A stretch of DNA of 64,000 bases from Rhodobacteraceae bacterium LMO-JJ12 (GCA_021555075.1 JAKGBX010000001.1:744001-808000); one strand, 5' to 3'; positions 26,924 through 35,477 are shown, numbered from the stretch's first letter. Program-made: numbers and translations. Notes: generated by a model from the sequence alone, not told the origin.

Positions 26924-28668
26924 CGCATTTAAAGAAACTAGTAGGGCCGGTAGGGCCGGTGATGAAAAAATACCTTCCGATACTGCTTTTGTTGGCGGGA
27001 ATGGCGGTCATTCCTCTTTTCACTCAAAATCCATATTTTCTTGGGGTTTGGACCTTTATTCTAATTAACCTATTTGTGGTAGTCGGGCTTGACCTTTTGT
27101 TCGGATACACCGGGCAGCTGTCACTTGGTCATGGTTTGTTCGTTAGTCTTGGAGCATATTCCTCGGCGTTGCTGACAACGAAAGCCGGTTGGTCTGGGTG
27201 GCTTGCTATGCCCATTGGCATTTTGGTTGCTGCCGTCATAGGAGCGATGATAGCCATTCCCACTCTAAGGTTGCGTGGGTACTACCTTGCAATGGCCACA
27301 CTGGGCTTGCCGATTGTCTTTGAAGCGTTGGTGCGCATTACTTCTTCTGTTAGCGGGGGGTCTTCTGGGGTTATTTCCATCCCGCGCCTGAAATTTGGAA
27401 GTTTTGCTCTACGCGATCCGGTTCACTACTATTACTTTGTTTTGATTCTTCTCGTTCCGGTCATTGTTATCGCTTGGCGGCTTGCAAACTCCCGTTTCGG
27501 ACTTCAGCTGCATGCCATTCACGCAGACGAAACTGCAGCTACGTCGCGAGGCGTTGATGTCGTGCGCCGCAAAGTTACTGTTTTTGTCATCAGTGCTATG
27601 ATGGCCGCGCTTAGTGGTAGTCTTTACGTGCACTACATTCAGTTTGTGGCGCCGAATACATTTGGTCTGCACTTTTCGCTCAATATCGTGGTTCTACTGG
27701 TCATCGGAGGAATGGGGCGAATTTGGGGAGGAGCCCTTGGCGTTATTGTCCTGACGTGGGTGCCTGAACTGCTACGTTTCACTTCAAGTTGGCAGCCGGT
27801 TATCTTTGGTCTGCTACTGGTGGCCATAATGCTCTTTTCGCCCTCGGGCATCTCAGGACTGTTGCGGAGGCGGCCAACTGTCGAGCCGGTGAAGTCGGGA
27901 TCGCTGAAACTCCCTGAGCATGTTTCGGCCGCTGGTCAGAGGGAACCGTTACTTTCCGTTCGCAACATAAGGCGCAGTTTTGGAGGCGTACGTGCGGTTA
28001 ATGATGTCAGCTTTGATATTGCTCACGGCCAGATCAAGGGGTTGATTGGTCCGAATGGAGCCGGCAAATCGACTGCTCTCGCGTTGGTTTCGGGCACCCT
28101 TGAAGCTGACGAAGGAAAGATTGCTTTCAACGGCAAACAAATCGAGAGACTCCGGGCGGATTTGCGGGCACATGTTGGCATCGGCCGGACATTTCAGCAT
28201 GCGCGTTTAATCCCGACTTTGACTGTGTTCGAGAATATTGCACTTGGTAGTTCTGCCACAAATGGGAAGTTGCACGAAGAGAATTCCTCGATGGAAATCG
28301 CTACTGCGCAGCTCAAACGGCTGGGGCTTGAAGATGTTGCTTCTTGCTATCCGAATGAAATAAATCAGTTCCAGCGGCGGCTAACCGAACTGGGCACCGC
28401 GCTTGCGGGAGATCCTGAGTTGCTGTTGCTGGATGAACCCGCTGCCGGTCTCTCAAATGCCGAAATCGAGCAGTTAAGCAGCTTTTTGAAAGGCGAGAGA
28501 GACCTCGGTCGTGCGATTTTGCTTGTGGATCATGTCATGCAGCTTGTCCTGCCACTGGCAGATGAAATCGTTGTCATGGAGAACGGTCAGGTAATCGCAG
28601 AAGGTAGCACGGATGAAGTGTTTAAGAACGAACACGTTCAGGCCGCCTACTTGGGGCGGAGAAAGTAG
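26920..28668 (+). CDS. LivM-LivG fusion: ABC permease joined to ATPase, degenerate signature
   Basis: 582 aa. Residues about 20-320 are a LivM-type permease (GLDLLFGYTGQLSLGHG block). Residues about 345-582 are a LivG-type ATPase. Walker A GPNGAGKST at 377-385 and Walker B LLLLDEPAAGL are intact, and the H-loop reads LLVDHVMQLV. The ABC signature, normally LS-x-GQ, reads INQFQ at 481-485, lacking the conserved Ser and Gly. The ATPase site using this half would be weak, leaving the one completed by the LivF partner's LSGGE to drive transport. GTG 26920 overlaps the LivH stop. Codons 10-15 carry a small tandem duplication (VGP VGP). Confidence 0.9.
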   Translation: MTHLKKLVGPVGPVMKKYLPILLLLAGMAVIPLFTQNPYFLGVWTFILINLFVVVGLDLLFGYTGQLSLGHGLFVSLGAYSSALLTTKAGWSGWLAMPIGILVAAVIGAMIAIPTLRLRGYYLAMATLGLPIVFEALVRITSSVSGGSSGVISIPRLKFGSFALRDPVHYYYFVLILLVPVIVIAWRLANSRFGLQLHAIHADETAATSRGVDVVRRKVTVFVISAMMAALSGSLYVHYIQFVAPNTFGLHFSLNIVVLLVIGGMGRIWGGALGVIVLTWVPELLRFTSSWQPVIFGLLLVAIMLFSPSGISGLLRRRPTVEPVKSGSLKLPEHVSAAGQREPLLSVRNIRRSFGGVRAVNDVSFDIAHGQIKGLIGPNGAGKSTALALVSGTLEADEGKIAFNGKQIERLRADLRAHVGIGRTFQHARLIPTLTVFENIALGSSATNGKLHEENSSMEIATAQLKRLGLEDVASCYPNEINQFQRRLTELGTALAGDPELLLLDEPAAGLSNAEIEQLSSFLKGERDLGRAILLVDHVMQLVLPLADEIVVMENGQVIAEGSTDEVFKNEHVQAAYLGRRK

Positions 28669-28671
28669 CCA

Positions 28672-29394
28672 ATGCTCAAAATAGAGAAATTGACAGTTGC
28701 TTATGGTGGCACGACTGCAGTCAAAGATATCAACCTCAAAGTTGATGAGGGGTGCATTACTGTCTTGATTGGTGCGAATGGGGCTGGAAAATCCAGTGTC
28801 GCCAATTGTCTCACTGGTCTGGTACCGGCCCGAAGCGGGCGTATCCTGTTGCGTGGACAGGACATTGCGCGCCTGGCAGCTCCTAAACGCGTCGCGAAGG
28901 GGATGGTTCTTGTTCCGGAAGGGCGTGGTGTCTTTGCTGAGCTTAGCGTTCTAGAGAATCTTGAGTTGGGAGCATATCTGAGATCCCGCTGGGGAGTTTC
29001 GGCCGAAGTCGAAGCTGATCTGGATCGGGTAGTCAGGCTATTCCCGAGGCTGAAAGAAAGATTTCATCAGGCCGCGGGGTCTCTCAGCGGGGGTGAGCAA
29101 CAAATGCTTGTCATTGGTCGTGCGTTGATGGCGCAGCCCAAACTTCTTGTTCTGGATGAACCATCGCTTGGACTTGCTCCGCTGATTATTGAAGAAATTG
29201 CGGATGTACTACGTCAGCTATGTGATGAGATGGGATTGACGATATTGGTATCAGAACAGAACGCAGTGCTTGGTCTTGATATTTCGGATTTCGGCTATGT
29301 GTTGCATAGCGGGTCTATTGTTATGTCCGGCCCCACCTCAGTGCTAAGGGATAGTTCGGACTTGATGGGCGCGTATTTGGGACAGGCAGTCTGA
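28672..29394 (+). CDS. ABC transporter ATP-binding protein, LivF-like
   Basis: 240-aa ATPase. Walker A GANGAGKSS at residues 34-42, signature LSGGEQQM, Walker B LLVLDEPSLGL, and SEQNAVLGL in the H-loop region (Gln, usual in LivF). It starts 3 bp after the fusion-protein stop and is the last gene of the operon that begins at 22043. It supplies the normal signature motif that the fused LivG domain lacks. Confidence 0.92.
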   Translation: MLKIEKLTVAYGGTTAVKDINLKVDEGCITVLIGANGAGKSSVANCLTGLVPARSGRILLRGQDIARLAAPKRVAKGMVLVPEGRGVFAELSVLENLELGAYLRSRWGVSAEVEADLDRVVRLFPRLKERFHQAAGSLSGGEQQMLVIGRALMAQPKLLVLDEPSLGLAPLIIEEIADVLRQLCDEMGLTILVSEQNAVLGLDISDFGYVLHSGSIVMSGPTSVLRDSSDLMGAYLGQAV

Positions 29395-29449
29395 ACCTTC
29401 CCGGTTTTCCCGGAGTGGACCTGTCACGTATTTGTGCCGCCCCAAGTGT

Positions 29450-29645
29450 TGCCTCGCGCCGCTTGGTCAGTGGTCCAGCTCTTTCCCAGAAGATCGTTCA
29501 GGACCACATTGTCGAGCATCGTATCGGCCAGCAGGCGCTTGAGCTTGGCGTTTTCGTCCTCCAAGAGTTCAGCCGGGCGGCTTCGGACACCTCCAACCCA
29601 CCGTATTTGGCTCTTAGCTGTGAACGGCGGAGCAATACTCGTCCA
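29450..29645 (-). pseudogene. IS3-family OrfA remnant with 1-nt frameshift
   Basis: In one minus frame the text runs LRAKYGGLEVSEAARL, and in the next frame ELLEDENAKLKRLLADTMLD with NVVLNDLLGK. Together these are the second half of an IS3-family OrfA (leucine-zipper region). The join shows loss of one base, so the product is broken; OrfB is missing. Confidence 0.78.
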
Positions 29646-29735
29646 CGGTAGCCGCGACATGGTGTTGTCGCGGGCGGCGTAAGAGTCGGCCACTTTTGCC
29701 CTTTCATTTGATGGGAGAGTTTGGGGATATTCACA

Positions 29736-29894
29736 GTGGATTTGTATTTGAAGGTTCGGCGTGCTCACTTTGAAGAAGGGTTAAGCAGACGTCAGATTGC
29801 TCAGGATTTTGGGGCCAGCCGGGACAGCGTCGCGAAGATGCTGACGTACTCAAAACTGAACCGCGCCGGGTTTGCCGGAGGCTCCAACACCTGA
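29736..29894 (+). pseudogene. IS21-family IstA N-terminal fragment
   Basis: A GTG-started 52-codon frame reads VDLYLKVRRAHFEEGLSRRQ, then QDFGASRDSVAKMLTYS, the helix-turn-helix start of IS21 IstA transposases. Family similarity ends after the YS position, and the frame stops at 29892-29894. Integrase core and IstB are absent. Confidence 0.8.
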
Positions 29895-29909
29895 GCAAGA
29901 TGGAGCATC

Positions 29910-30089
29910 ATGAATAAAACAGCGAACAAATATTCCCCAGAAGTCCGCGAACGTGCCGTGCGGGTGGTTTTGAGCAATGATGGTCAGCATAAAAGTCGTT
30001 GGTCGGCGATCCAGTCAATTTCTGCGAAGATTCCGTCGATGTCTGCTCTTGGGAAGCTGCACCGCAGCGGCGAGGGCCTTGACGAATGA
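29910..30089 (+). pseudogene. IS3-family OrfA N-terminal fragment
   Basis: ATG-started frame reading [20 protein letters not shown] and then [14 protein letters not shown], the start of an IS3-group OrfA different from the one at 29450-29645. Similarity breaks near 30030 and the frame ends at a TGA at 30087-30089 after an unrelated tail. Confidence 0.75.
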
Positions 30090-30178
30090 CATGGTGTGAT
30101 CGCGGCGGTCGCTCTCCGATGGCGAACGAGGTCTGATAGTATCAGCCTCACCAATCAAAGACCGTAAGGAGAACGAGC

Positions 30179-30530
30179 ATGAGCCATCATGTTGGTTTAG
30201 ATGTTTCATTGAAAGAAGTTTCGATTTGTGTGGAGGATGCAGAGAGCACGGTCTTTAATCGTGCGTCTGTTCCTACTGAACCTGATACCATTGCGGAATA
30301 TCTTGCGCAGTATGCCCCAAGTGCAGAACGTGTTGTGCACGAAAGTGGGATACTTGCCACTTGGCTGACGCGTGAGCTTGAACGGCGTGGGGTGCCAATC
30401 ACGTGTATCGACCTCTCATGGCCCACAAGGCTCTATCTGCGCGCCTCAACAAGTCGGACAACTCACCGCTCGACAACACAGGCACACTCAAGCGTCGGGT
30501 CTGCTGAGATTTGCCATTGGAATTCATACG
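30179..30530 (+). pseudogene. IS110-family transposase, frameshifted and truncated
   Basis: Begins with an intact IS110 start, HHVGLDVSLKEVSICVEDAE, with the catalytic first Asp in GLDVS, and continues through VVHESGILATWLTREL and RRGVPITCID. A frameshift around 30417 moves the text to the next frame (MAHKALSARLNKSD), after which similarity ends. The DEDD core and the C-terminal Ser are missing, so it is inactive. A good AAGGAGAA lies upstream of the ATG. Confidence 0.85.
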
Positions 30531-30912
30531 CATCTTCCCGCGGCCATTTGCCAGCATGTAGACTATCTCACCCGCCACGCGCGGTTCCACCTGGTGCAGG
30601 GTCAACTCATGCGCACGTTGATGATGGTAGGTTTATTGCAGAGTTTTTCCGAATTACCTGAGAATTCGAGAGAATTCGGCATTTTCCATACTTGGTGATG
30701 GCGAACATCCTCGTCGATTGCAAATCACGTCCACCAGGTTCCGTTTGCTACGTAGAGGTGACGAAGCTTGAGACACCTCAAACCGACAAGTTCAGAGCTG
30801 AAACCCGATGCAGTCAACTGCATTCAATAGAATGATCTTTGGTGGCAACAATTGTGGCAACAAAATCTCAAGAAAACTAATTCAAATAAAATCAGTATCT
30901 TAGTCAAATTGG
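30531..30912. other. Intergenic stretch between IS110 remnant and tRNA-Ser
   Basis: No convincing gene on either strand. It holds a paired GAATTCGAGAGAATTCGG motif near 30661 and a direct repeat at 30842-30863. This is where an integrase gene or attachment-site arm sequences would be expected for an island inserted at the tRNA, but no integrase was recognised. Confidence 0.5.
30842..30863. repeat. Direct repeat GTGGCAACAA x2, 2-nt spacer
   Basis: Two identical 10-mers separated by TT, 50 bp from the 3' end of tRNA-Ser. Short direct repeats next to a tRNA 3' end can be recombinase arm sites. No second copy elsewhere in the window was noticed. Confidence 0.5.
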
Positions 30913-31002
30913 TGGCGGAGGAGGTGGGATTCGAACCCACGGTGGGCGTTAACCCACGTCGGTTTTCAAGACCGGTGCATTCGACCACTCTGCCACTCCT
31001 CC
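30913..31002 (-). tRNA. tRNA-Ser (anticodon UGA)
   Basis: Read on the minus strand, the 7-bp acceptor stem GGAGGAG (30996-31002) pairs with CTCCTCC (30917-30923). The T-arm GTGGGTTCGAATCCCAC is perfect, a long variable arm typical of class II tRNAs is present, the anticodon loop CTTGAAA gives UGA, and a genomic CCA is encoded at 30913-30915. Length 90 nt. Its 3' end points to the accessory region on the left. Confidence 0.97.
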
Positions 31003-31160
31003 GACCCGACTGCTGTTAATGAGTTGCGAGCGATTCTGAAAGACGAAGAATCGAAGTAATTTCATGCGCAACCTGAACCGCAATCGAGATTCAAATCTGT
31101 TGCACTATAAAGCGGGGTGCGCAATATATTGCAAGAACACTTACCATCTGGGAGGATGAT

Positions 31161-32216
31161 ATGACACTGCGAAGAGGATTTCTAAGTCTCGTCGGTGGCG
31201 CCGCGATGGCTGCGACCGCCGCGCTGGGCGTGGGTTTTGGCGCGGGGGCTGCCAGTGCGCAGGAGGTGACGCTGACGTTGCACCAATTCCTGCCACCGCA
31301 GGCCAGTGTGCCTAGACTGGTGCTGGATGTCTGGGCTGACAAGGTTGAAGAGGACAGCGGCGGGCGCATCAAGATCGATCGCTATCCGTCGATGCAGCTG
31401 GGAGGCAAACCGCCCGAGTTGATGGATCAGGCGATTGATGGCGTGGCCGATATCGTCTGGACCGTGGTCGGCTATACACCGGGGCGCTATCCGACCATGG
31501 AAGTCATGGAACTGCCCTTTATGGTGGCCGATGCGCGCGCCGCTTCCTATGCCTATTGGAAGCTCTATGAATCGCGTCTGAAAGATACCGAATTCGCCAA
31601 TCTGCATATTCTTGCCACCTGGGTGCATGGGCCGGGGCTGTTTCATACCAAAGAACCGGTTAACAAGCCTGCTGACCTTCAGGGCATGAAAATTCGCGGT
31701 GGTTCGCGTCTGGTGAACCAACTTCTGGAGCTTGTCGGGGCGACCCCGGTGGGGATGCCTGTTCCGGCTGTGTCAGAGGGCCTGTCGAAAGGTGTCATCG
31801 ACGGCACCACGATTCCCTGGGAAGTCACAACCGCTTTGAAAGTGGCAGAGCTTGTAGGTAACCACACCGAGTTTGAAGGTGCAGGAGTTTACACTTTGTC
31901 CTTCGTTCTGGCCATGAACAAAGAAAAATACGAAAGCCTGCCGGATGATCTGAAGAAGATTATCGACGACAATTCGGGGCTTGAGCTTTCGGTTTTTGCC
32001 GGGGGCACACAGGCTGACGCCGATGCGCCCGCGCGCAAGCTTGCTGTGGAGCGCGGCAACAATATCACAACGATCAGTGGCGCAGATGTGCAGGAATGGC
32101 GTGATCTTGTGCAGCCGATCTATGACAGCTGGATCGCTGATGTGGCCAGCAAGGGCATCGACGGTCAGGCGTTGATCGACGAAGCCAAGGCGTTGATGGC
32201 TGAATACGAGGGTTGA
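31161..32216 (+). CDS. dctP: TRAP transporter solute-binding protein, DctP family (orphan)
   Basis: 351-aa periplasmic receptor of the TRAP family. The N-terminus has LRRGFLSLVGG and a hydrophobic run ending ASA before QEVTLTLHQFLPP, so it is exported by Tat or Sec. Conserved DctP blocks include the GLKxTGxSR-like segment here read as GMKIRGGSRLVNQLLELVGA and WEVTTALKV. GGGAGGA precedes the ATG. No DctQ or DctM membrane subunits are adjacent: a strong terminator follows, then DUF309. It must pair with membrane subunits encoded elsewhere or be a leftover. Confidence 0.9.
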   Translation: MTLRRGFLSLVGGAAMAATAALGVGFGAGAASAQEVTLTLHQFLPPQASVPRLVLDVWADKVEEDSGGRIKIDRYPSMQLGGKPPELMDQAIDGVADIVWTVVGYTPGRYPTMEVMELPFMVADARAASYAYWKLYESRLKDTEFANLHILATWVHGPGLFHTKEPVNKPADLQGMKIRGGSRLVNQLLELVGATPVGMPVPAVSEGLSKGVIDGTTIPWEVTTALKVAELVGNHTEFEGAGVYTLSFVLAMNKEKYESLPDDLKKIIDDNSGLELSVFAGGTQADADAPARKLAVERGNNITTISGADVQEWRDLVQPIYDSWIADVASKGIDGQALIDEAKALMAEYEG

Positions 32217-32239
32217 TTTTCAACCTGTGAAGTGAATGA

Positions 32240-32273
32240 AACCCGGCGGCTTTGGTCGCCGGGTTCCTTTTTT
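32240..32273 (+). terminator. Rho-independent terminator after the DctP gene
   Basis: Stem AACCCGGCG (32240-32248) with CGCCGGGTT (32257-32265), 8-nt loop, followed by CCTTTTTT. A textbook intrinsic terminator 24 bp after the stop, which shows the DctP gene is transcribed alone. Confidence 0.92.
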
Positions 32274-32296
32274 GCAGGCAAGCGGGACGGTGTGTG

Positions 32297-32752
32297 ATGA
32301 AGGAGGAAGCCGGTAAAGAAGCGGAATTTCCAGCGCCGACGCATGCCTATGTTCCGGGCGAAACACCGCGCCACCCGGAAGATGCCTTTGCGGTGCTTTG
32401 CGAGACCGCCCAGCCAGGAAGCGATATTGCAACATTGACCCGGTCGCACGCCTGGCGTTGCGGGTTGGAGTGGTTGCGGGCGGGCTATTACTGGGAGGCG
32501 CACGAGCTTTTCGAGCCTGTCTGGATGGCCTTGCCACAGAACGCGCCCGAGCGACGGCTGGTTCAGTCTTTGATCCAGTTAGCCAATGCGGGGCTGAAAA
32601 CGCGCATGGGGCGACCAAAGGCGGCAGCGCGTCTTCTGGATATGGTCGAAGCGCTCTTGAGGGAGTGCAAGGCCGGGCAAGGCGAGGCAAGAATGGGCCT
32701 TCGGCTTGACATGGTCGACCGCTGGATTGAAGAGATGCGCGCACAACAGTGA
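32297..32752 (+). CDS. DUF309 domain protein
   Basis: 151 aa. The DUF309 core is seen as GLEWLRAGYYWEAHELFEPVW followed by RRLVQSLIQLANAG and RLLDMVEALL. The function of DUF309 is unsettled; the all-helical fold has a conserved HE pair here at HELFE. ATG 32297 is preferred because the longer frame from 32252 runs into the terminator hairpin. Its end lies 37 bp before the thioesterase start. Confidence 0.75.
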   Translation: MKEEAGKEAEFPAPTHAYVPGETPRHPEDAFAVLCETAQPGSDIATLTRSHAWRCGLEWLRAGYYWEAHELFEPVWMALPQNAPERRLVQSLIQLANAGLKTRMGRPKAAARLLDMVEALLRECKAGQGEARMGLRLDMVDRWIEEMRAQQ

Positions 32753-32789
32753 CGAGCGATCAAGCGTAACGCCGATGGAAGGAAACGCA

Positions 32790-33230
32790 ATGAAGGCCGA
32801 GCCATCAAACACCGAACAGACCGGTTTTGAACATGAAATCCGCGTCGGCTGGGGCGATTGCGACCCGGCCAAGATCGCCTATACCGCACGCATCCCGTGG
32901 TGGGCGCTGGAAGCGATCGATGCCTGGTGGGAGCATCATCTGGGTGGCTCTGGCTGGTTCCAGATGAATCTGGATCGCGATCTCGGCACGCCGTTCGTGC
33001 ACATGTCGCTCGACTTCCGTTCGACCATCACGCCGCGTCACCGGCTGATTTGCAAGGTGGCGCCTACAAAGCTGGGCAACTCGTCGATCACCTTCCGGGT
33101 AGATGGCTATCAGGACGGAGTTTTGTGTTTCGAGGGTAAGTTCGTCAGCGTGTTGGTCGTGGCCAGCGAATTTCGACCGCAGCCCGCACCGGCCGATATT
33201 CGCGCCATTGTCGAGCCGATGATCGTCTGA
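32790..33230 (+). CDS. Acyl-CoA thioesterase, 4-hydroxybenzoyl-CoA thioesterase-like hotdog protein
   Basis: 146-aa hotdog thioesterase. The catalytic-type block GWGDCDPAKIAYTARIPWWA contains the Asp equivalent to Asp17 of the Pseudomonas 4HBT enzyme. ATG 32790 has GGAAGGAA at good spacing; in-frame starts at 32706 and 32775 are less likely. It would hydrolyse an aromatic or short-chain acyl-CoA. The family's substrate range is broad. Confidence 0.85.
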   Translation: MKAEPSNTEQTGFEHEIRVGWGDCDPAKIAYTARIPWWALEAIDAWWEHHLGGSGWFQMNLDRDLGTPFVHMSLDFRSTITPRHRLICKVAPTKLGNSSITFRVDGYQDGVLCFEGKFVSVLVVASEFRPQPAPADIRAIVEPMIV

Positions 33231-33402
33231 CTTCTGGGAAATCGTGCCGAAAAGCCGCCGATGGTGAGGCGCAGACTTTCCTTGAAAGAGGCAACTCGCT
33301 ACACTGCGTCTGAAACCGGCCCGCTTTGATGCGGGATCGGGTCAGCGGACAGGCGAGAATGCCACCGGAAAACCGGGGCACGTGTGGAGCAGAGGACGGG
33401 GT

Positions 33403-34293
33403 ATGAGTTTCGTGGGGATCAAAAGAGGGGCCGTTGTTGCAGGTGCGCGCGCGGCGGTTTTCCTGGGGTTTGCAGCGATGCTTGCAGGCTGTGAGGACGG
33501 ACAGAAATTCAATCTTTTCCAGAAGAAGGACAAGACGGAGACCGAGGCCACAAGCGCGGCGCCCAAGCGCAGCGGCAAAGTGGTCGAGCGCGATGTCGAG
33601 GCGCCCGAAGTGTTTCAGGTCACGGAAGCGGGCCTCTGGGATGGCCGCCCATCGCTGGGCGGTGTCTGGGTGGCGCATTCTGACGTGAAAGAGCCAGAGC
33701 GGGTCATCATCCGCAATACCGCCAATAGCAAATTCGTGGTCGGTGCGCTGTTCAGGCGGGAACGCGATAATCCGGGGCCGAGGCTTCAGGTGTCGTCAGA
33801 CGCCGCCGAAGCGCTGGGAATGCTGGCCGGTCAGCCGATGCAGCTGAACGTGACCGCATTGCGCCGCGAAGAGATGGAAGAAGAAGTTCCGCGGGAGGCC
33901 GAAGTCACTACGGAGCTGAGCGAACCTGCCGATATCGAAGCCAAGCCGCTTGATCCGGTGGCGGGAGGAGCGGCCAGCGCAATTGCGGCGGCCGAGGCGA
34001 AATCGGAAACGAAACGGACCGCTGCCGCGGCCCCCAAACCCAAGCCGAAAGCGTCAGGTTTGAGCAAGCCCTTCATCCAGATCGGAATTTTCAGCGTCGA
34101 GAAGAACGCCAACAATACTGCAACCGCGATGCGCCAGGCCGGGATGATACCGACCGTCAAGCAGCAGACGCTGAAGGGGAAAACCTTCTGGCGGGTGTTG
34201 GTTGGACCGGCGAATACCAGCGCGGAACGGGCGGCCCTGTTGAAAAAGATCAAGGCATCGGGCTTTACTGACGCATATTTCGTAACGAACTGA
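33403..34293 (+). CDS. SPOR-domain lipoprotein
   Basis: 296 aa. A lipoprotein signal with lipobox LAGC ends near residue 30 (AAMLAGCEDG). The middle is a conserved domain (VWVAHSDVKEPERVIIRN), then an Ala/Pro/Lys-rich linker, and the C-terminal ~75 residues form a SPOR peptidoglycan-binding domain (FIQIGIFSVEKNA start). SPOR domains bind denuded glycan at division sites. It stands 14 bp before a D,D-carboxypeptidase, consistent with a shared role in wall remodelling. A start at 33382 is possible but less usual. Confidence 0.85.
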   Translation: MSFVGIKRGAVVAGARAAVFLGFAAMLAGCEDGQKFNLFQKKDKTETEATSAAPKRSGKVVERDVEAPEVFQVTEAGLWDGRPSLGGVWVAHSDVKEPERVIIRNTANSKFVVGALFRRERDNPGPRLQVSSDAAEALGMLAGQPMQLNVTALRREEMEEEVPREAEVTTELSEPADIEAKPLDPVAGGAASAIAAAEAKSETKRTAAAAPKPKPKASGLSKPFIQIGIFSVEKNANNTATAMRQAGMIPTVKQQTLKGKTFWRVLVGPANTSAERAALLKKIKASGFTDAYFVTN

Positions 34294-34307
34294 GCCTGAG
34301 TCGACTG

Positions 34308-35477
34308 ATGAGAAAATTTGCTGCCCGAATGATGCTCGGCCTTGTGGCTGTGATGATGACCGCTTTGACGGCAAGTGCCTTTGAGACCCGTGCGCGGGCG
34401 GCCTATATCCTTGATCAGACGACCGGCACGGTGCTTTTGGCCAAGAATGCCGATATGCCGCTGCCGCCCGCGTCGATGAGCAAGCTGATGACGCTCTACG
34501 TCACCTTCGAGGCGATCCGCGACGGGCGGCTATCGCTGGCCGAAAAGCTGCCGGTTTCAAAGCATGCGATGAGCTATGGTGGCTCGACCATGTTTCTCGA
34601 CACCACCGACCGGGTGGTCGTGGAAGACCTGTTACGCGGGATCATCGTGCTGAGTGGCAACGATGCCTGTGCCGTGCTGGCCGAGGCGCTGAGCCCGGAT
34701 GGTACCGAGGCCGGCTTTGGCCGTTATATGACTCAACGCGCAGCACAGATGGGCATGACCAATTCCACCTTTGTAAATTCCAATGGTTGGCCGGCCGCCG
34801 GGCACCGCATGAGCATGCGCGATCTCGCGTTGCTGGCAAATCGCATCATAACCGACTTTCCCGAATATTATCCGATGTTTGCCGAAACGGAGTTCAAGTT
34901 CGATGGCCGCGCGCCGCAGAACGTGCATAACCGCAATCCGCTCTTGGGTCTTGGCATCGGTGCGGATGGTCTCAAGACCGGACACACGCAAGAGGCGGGT
35001 TACGGGCTTGTGGGGTCGGCGGTGCAGGGCAACCGGCGCGTGATCTTTGTGATTTCCGGGCTCGACAGTGTGGCGGCGCGGGCACGCGAGGCCGAAGCGA
35101 TCGTCAACTGGTCCTTTCGTCAGTTTGCGGAAAAGACGGTGATCGAGAAGGACAAGGTTTTGATCGAGGCACCCGTGTGGATGGGCGAAACCGCAACTGT
35201 GGGGCTGGTGACGCAGGAGGATGTGCGCGCGCTCTTGCCGGTGATGTCCAACGGCAAGGTGGCGGGTGAAATCGTCTATAAGAGTCCGGTGGCTGCGCCA
35301 GTGCAGAAGGGCGATCCGCTGGCCGAACTGATCATGCGCCCTGAGGGGCTTGAAGAGTTGCGGGTGGCGTTGACGGCGGCCTCGGATGTGCGGCGTGGCG
35401 GGTTTGTGGTCAGGGTGCGCACCGTGGCGGGTATTCTGCTGGATCGGCTGAACAAGGGCCCCGAGGCGGCGTTTTGA
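34308..35477 (+). CDS. D-alanyl-D-alanine carboxypeptidase (PBP5/6 type, DacC-like)
   Basis: 389-aa penicillin-binding protein that trims the terminal D-Ala from peptidoglycan stem peptides. Signal peptide ends about residue 24. Active-site motifs: SMSK (Ser56, Lys59), SGN at 116-118, KTG at 223-225. The C-terminal PBP5-type beta domain follows and ends in a short amphipathic segment. Its stop overlaps the tmk start (TTGA). Length and motif spacing are normal. Confidence 0.95.
   Translation: MRKFAARMMLGLVAVMMTALTASAFETRARAAYILDQTTGTVLLAKNADMPLPPASMSKLMTLYVTFEAIRDGRLSLAEKLPVSKHAMSYGGSTMFLDTTDRVVVEDLLRGIIVLSGNDACAVLAEALSPDGTEAGFGRYMTQRAAQMGMTNSTFVNSNGWPAAGHRMSMRDLALLANRIITDFPEYYPMFAETEFKFDGRAPQNVHNRNPLLGLGIGADGLKTGHTQEAGYGLVGSAVQGNRRVIFVISGLDSVAARAREAEAIVNWSFRQFAEKTVIEKDKVLIEAPVWMGETATVGLVTQEDVRALLPVMSNGKVAGEIVYKSPVAAPVQKGDPLAELIMRPEGLEELRVALTAASDVRRGGFVVRVRTVAGILLDRLNKGPEAAF

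Noticed and set aside
26941-26962. Tandem GTAGGGCCG units as a possible regulatory repeat
   Set aside because: They are codons of the LivM-LivG fusion N-terminus (VGP VGP) and probably a small in-frame duplication.
30399-30605. Minus-strand 68-aa frame with some gene-like composition
   Set aside because: Part is antisense to the IS110 remnant and the rest matches nothing I recognise; no ribosome site.
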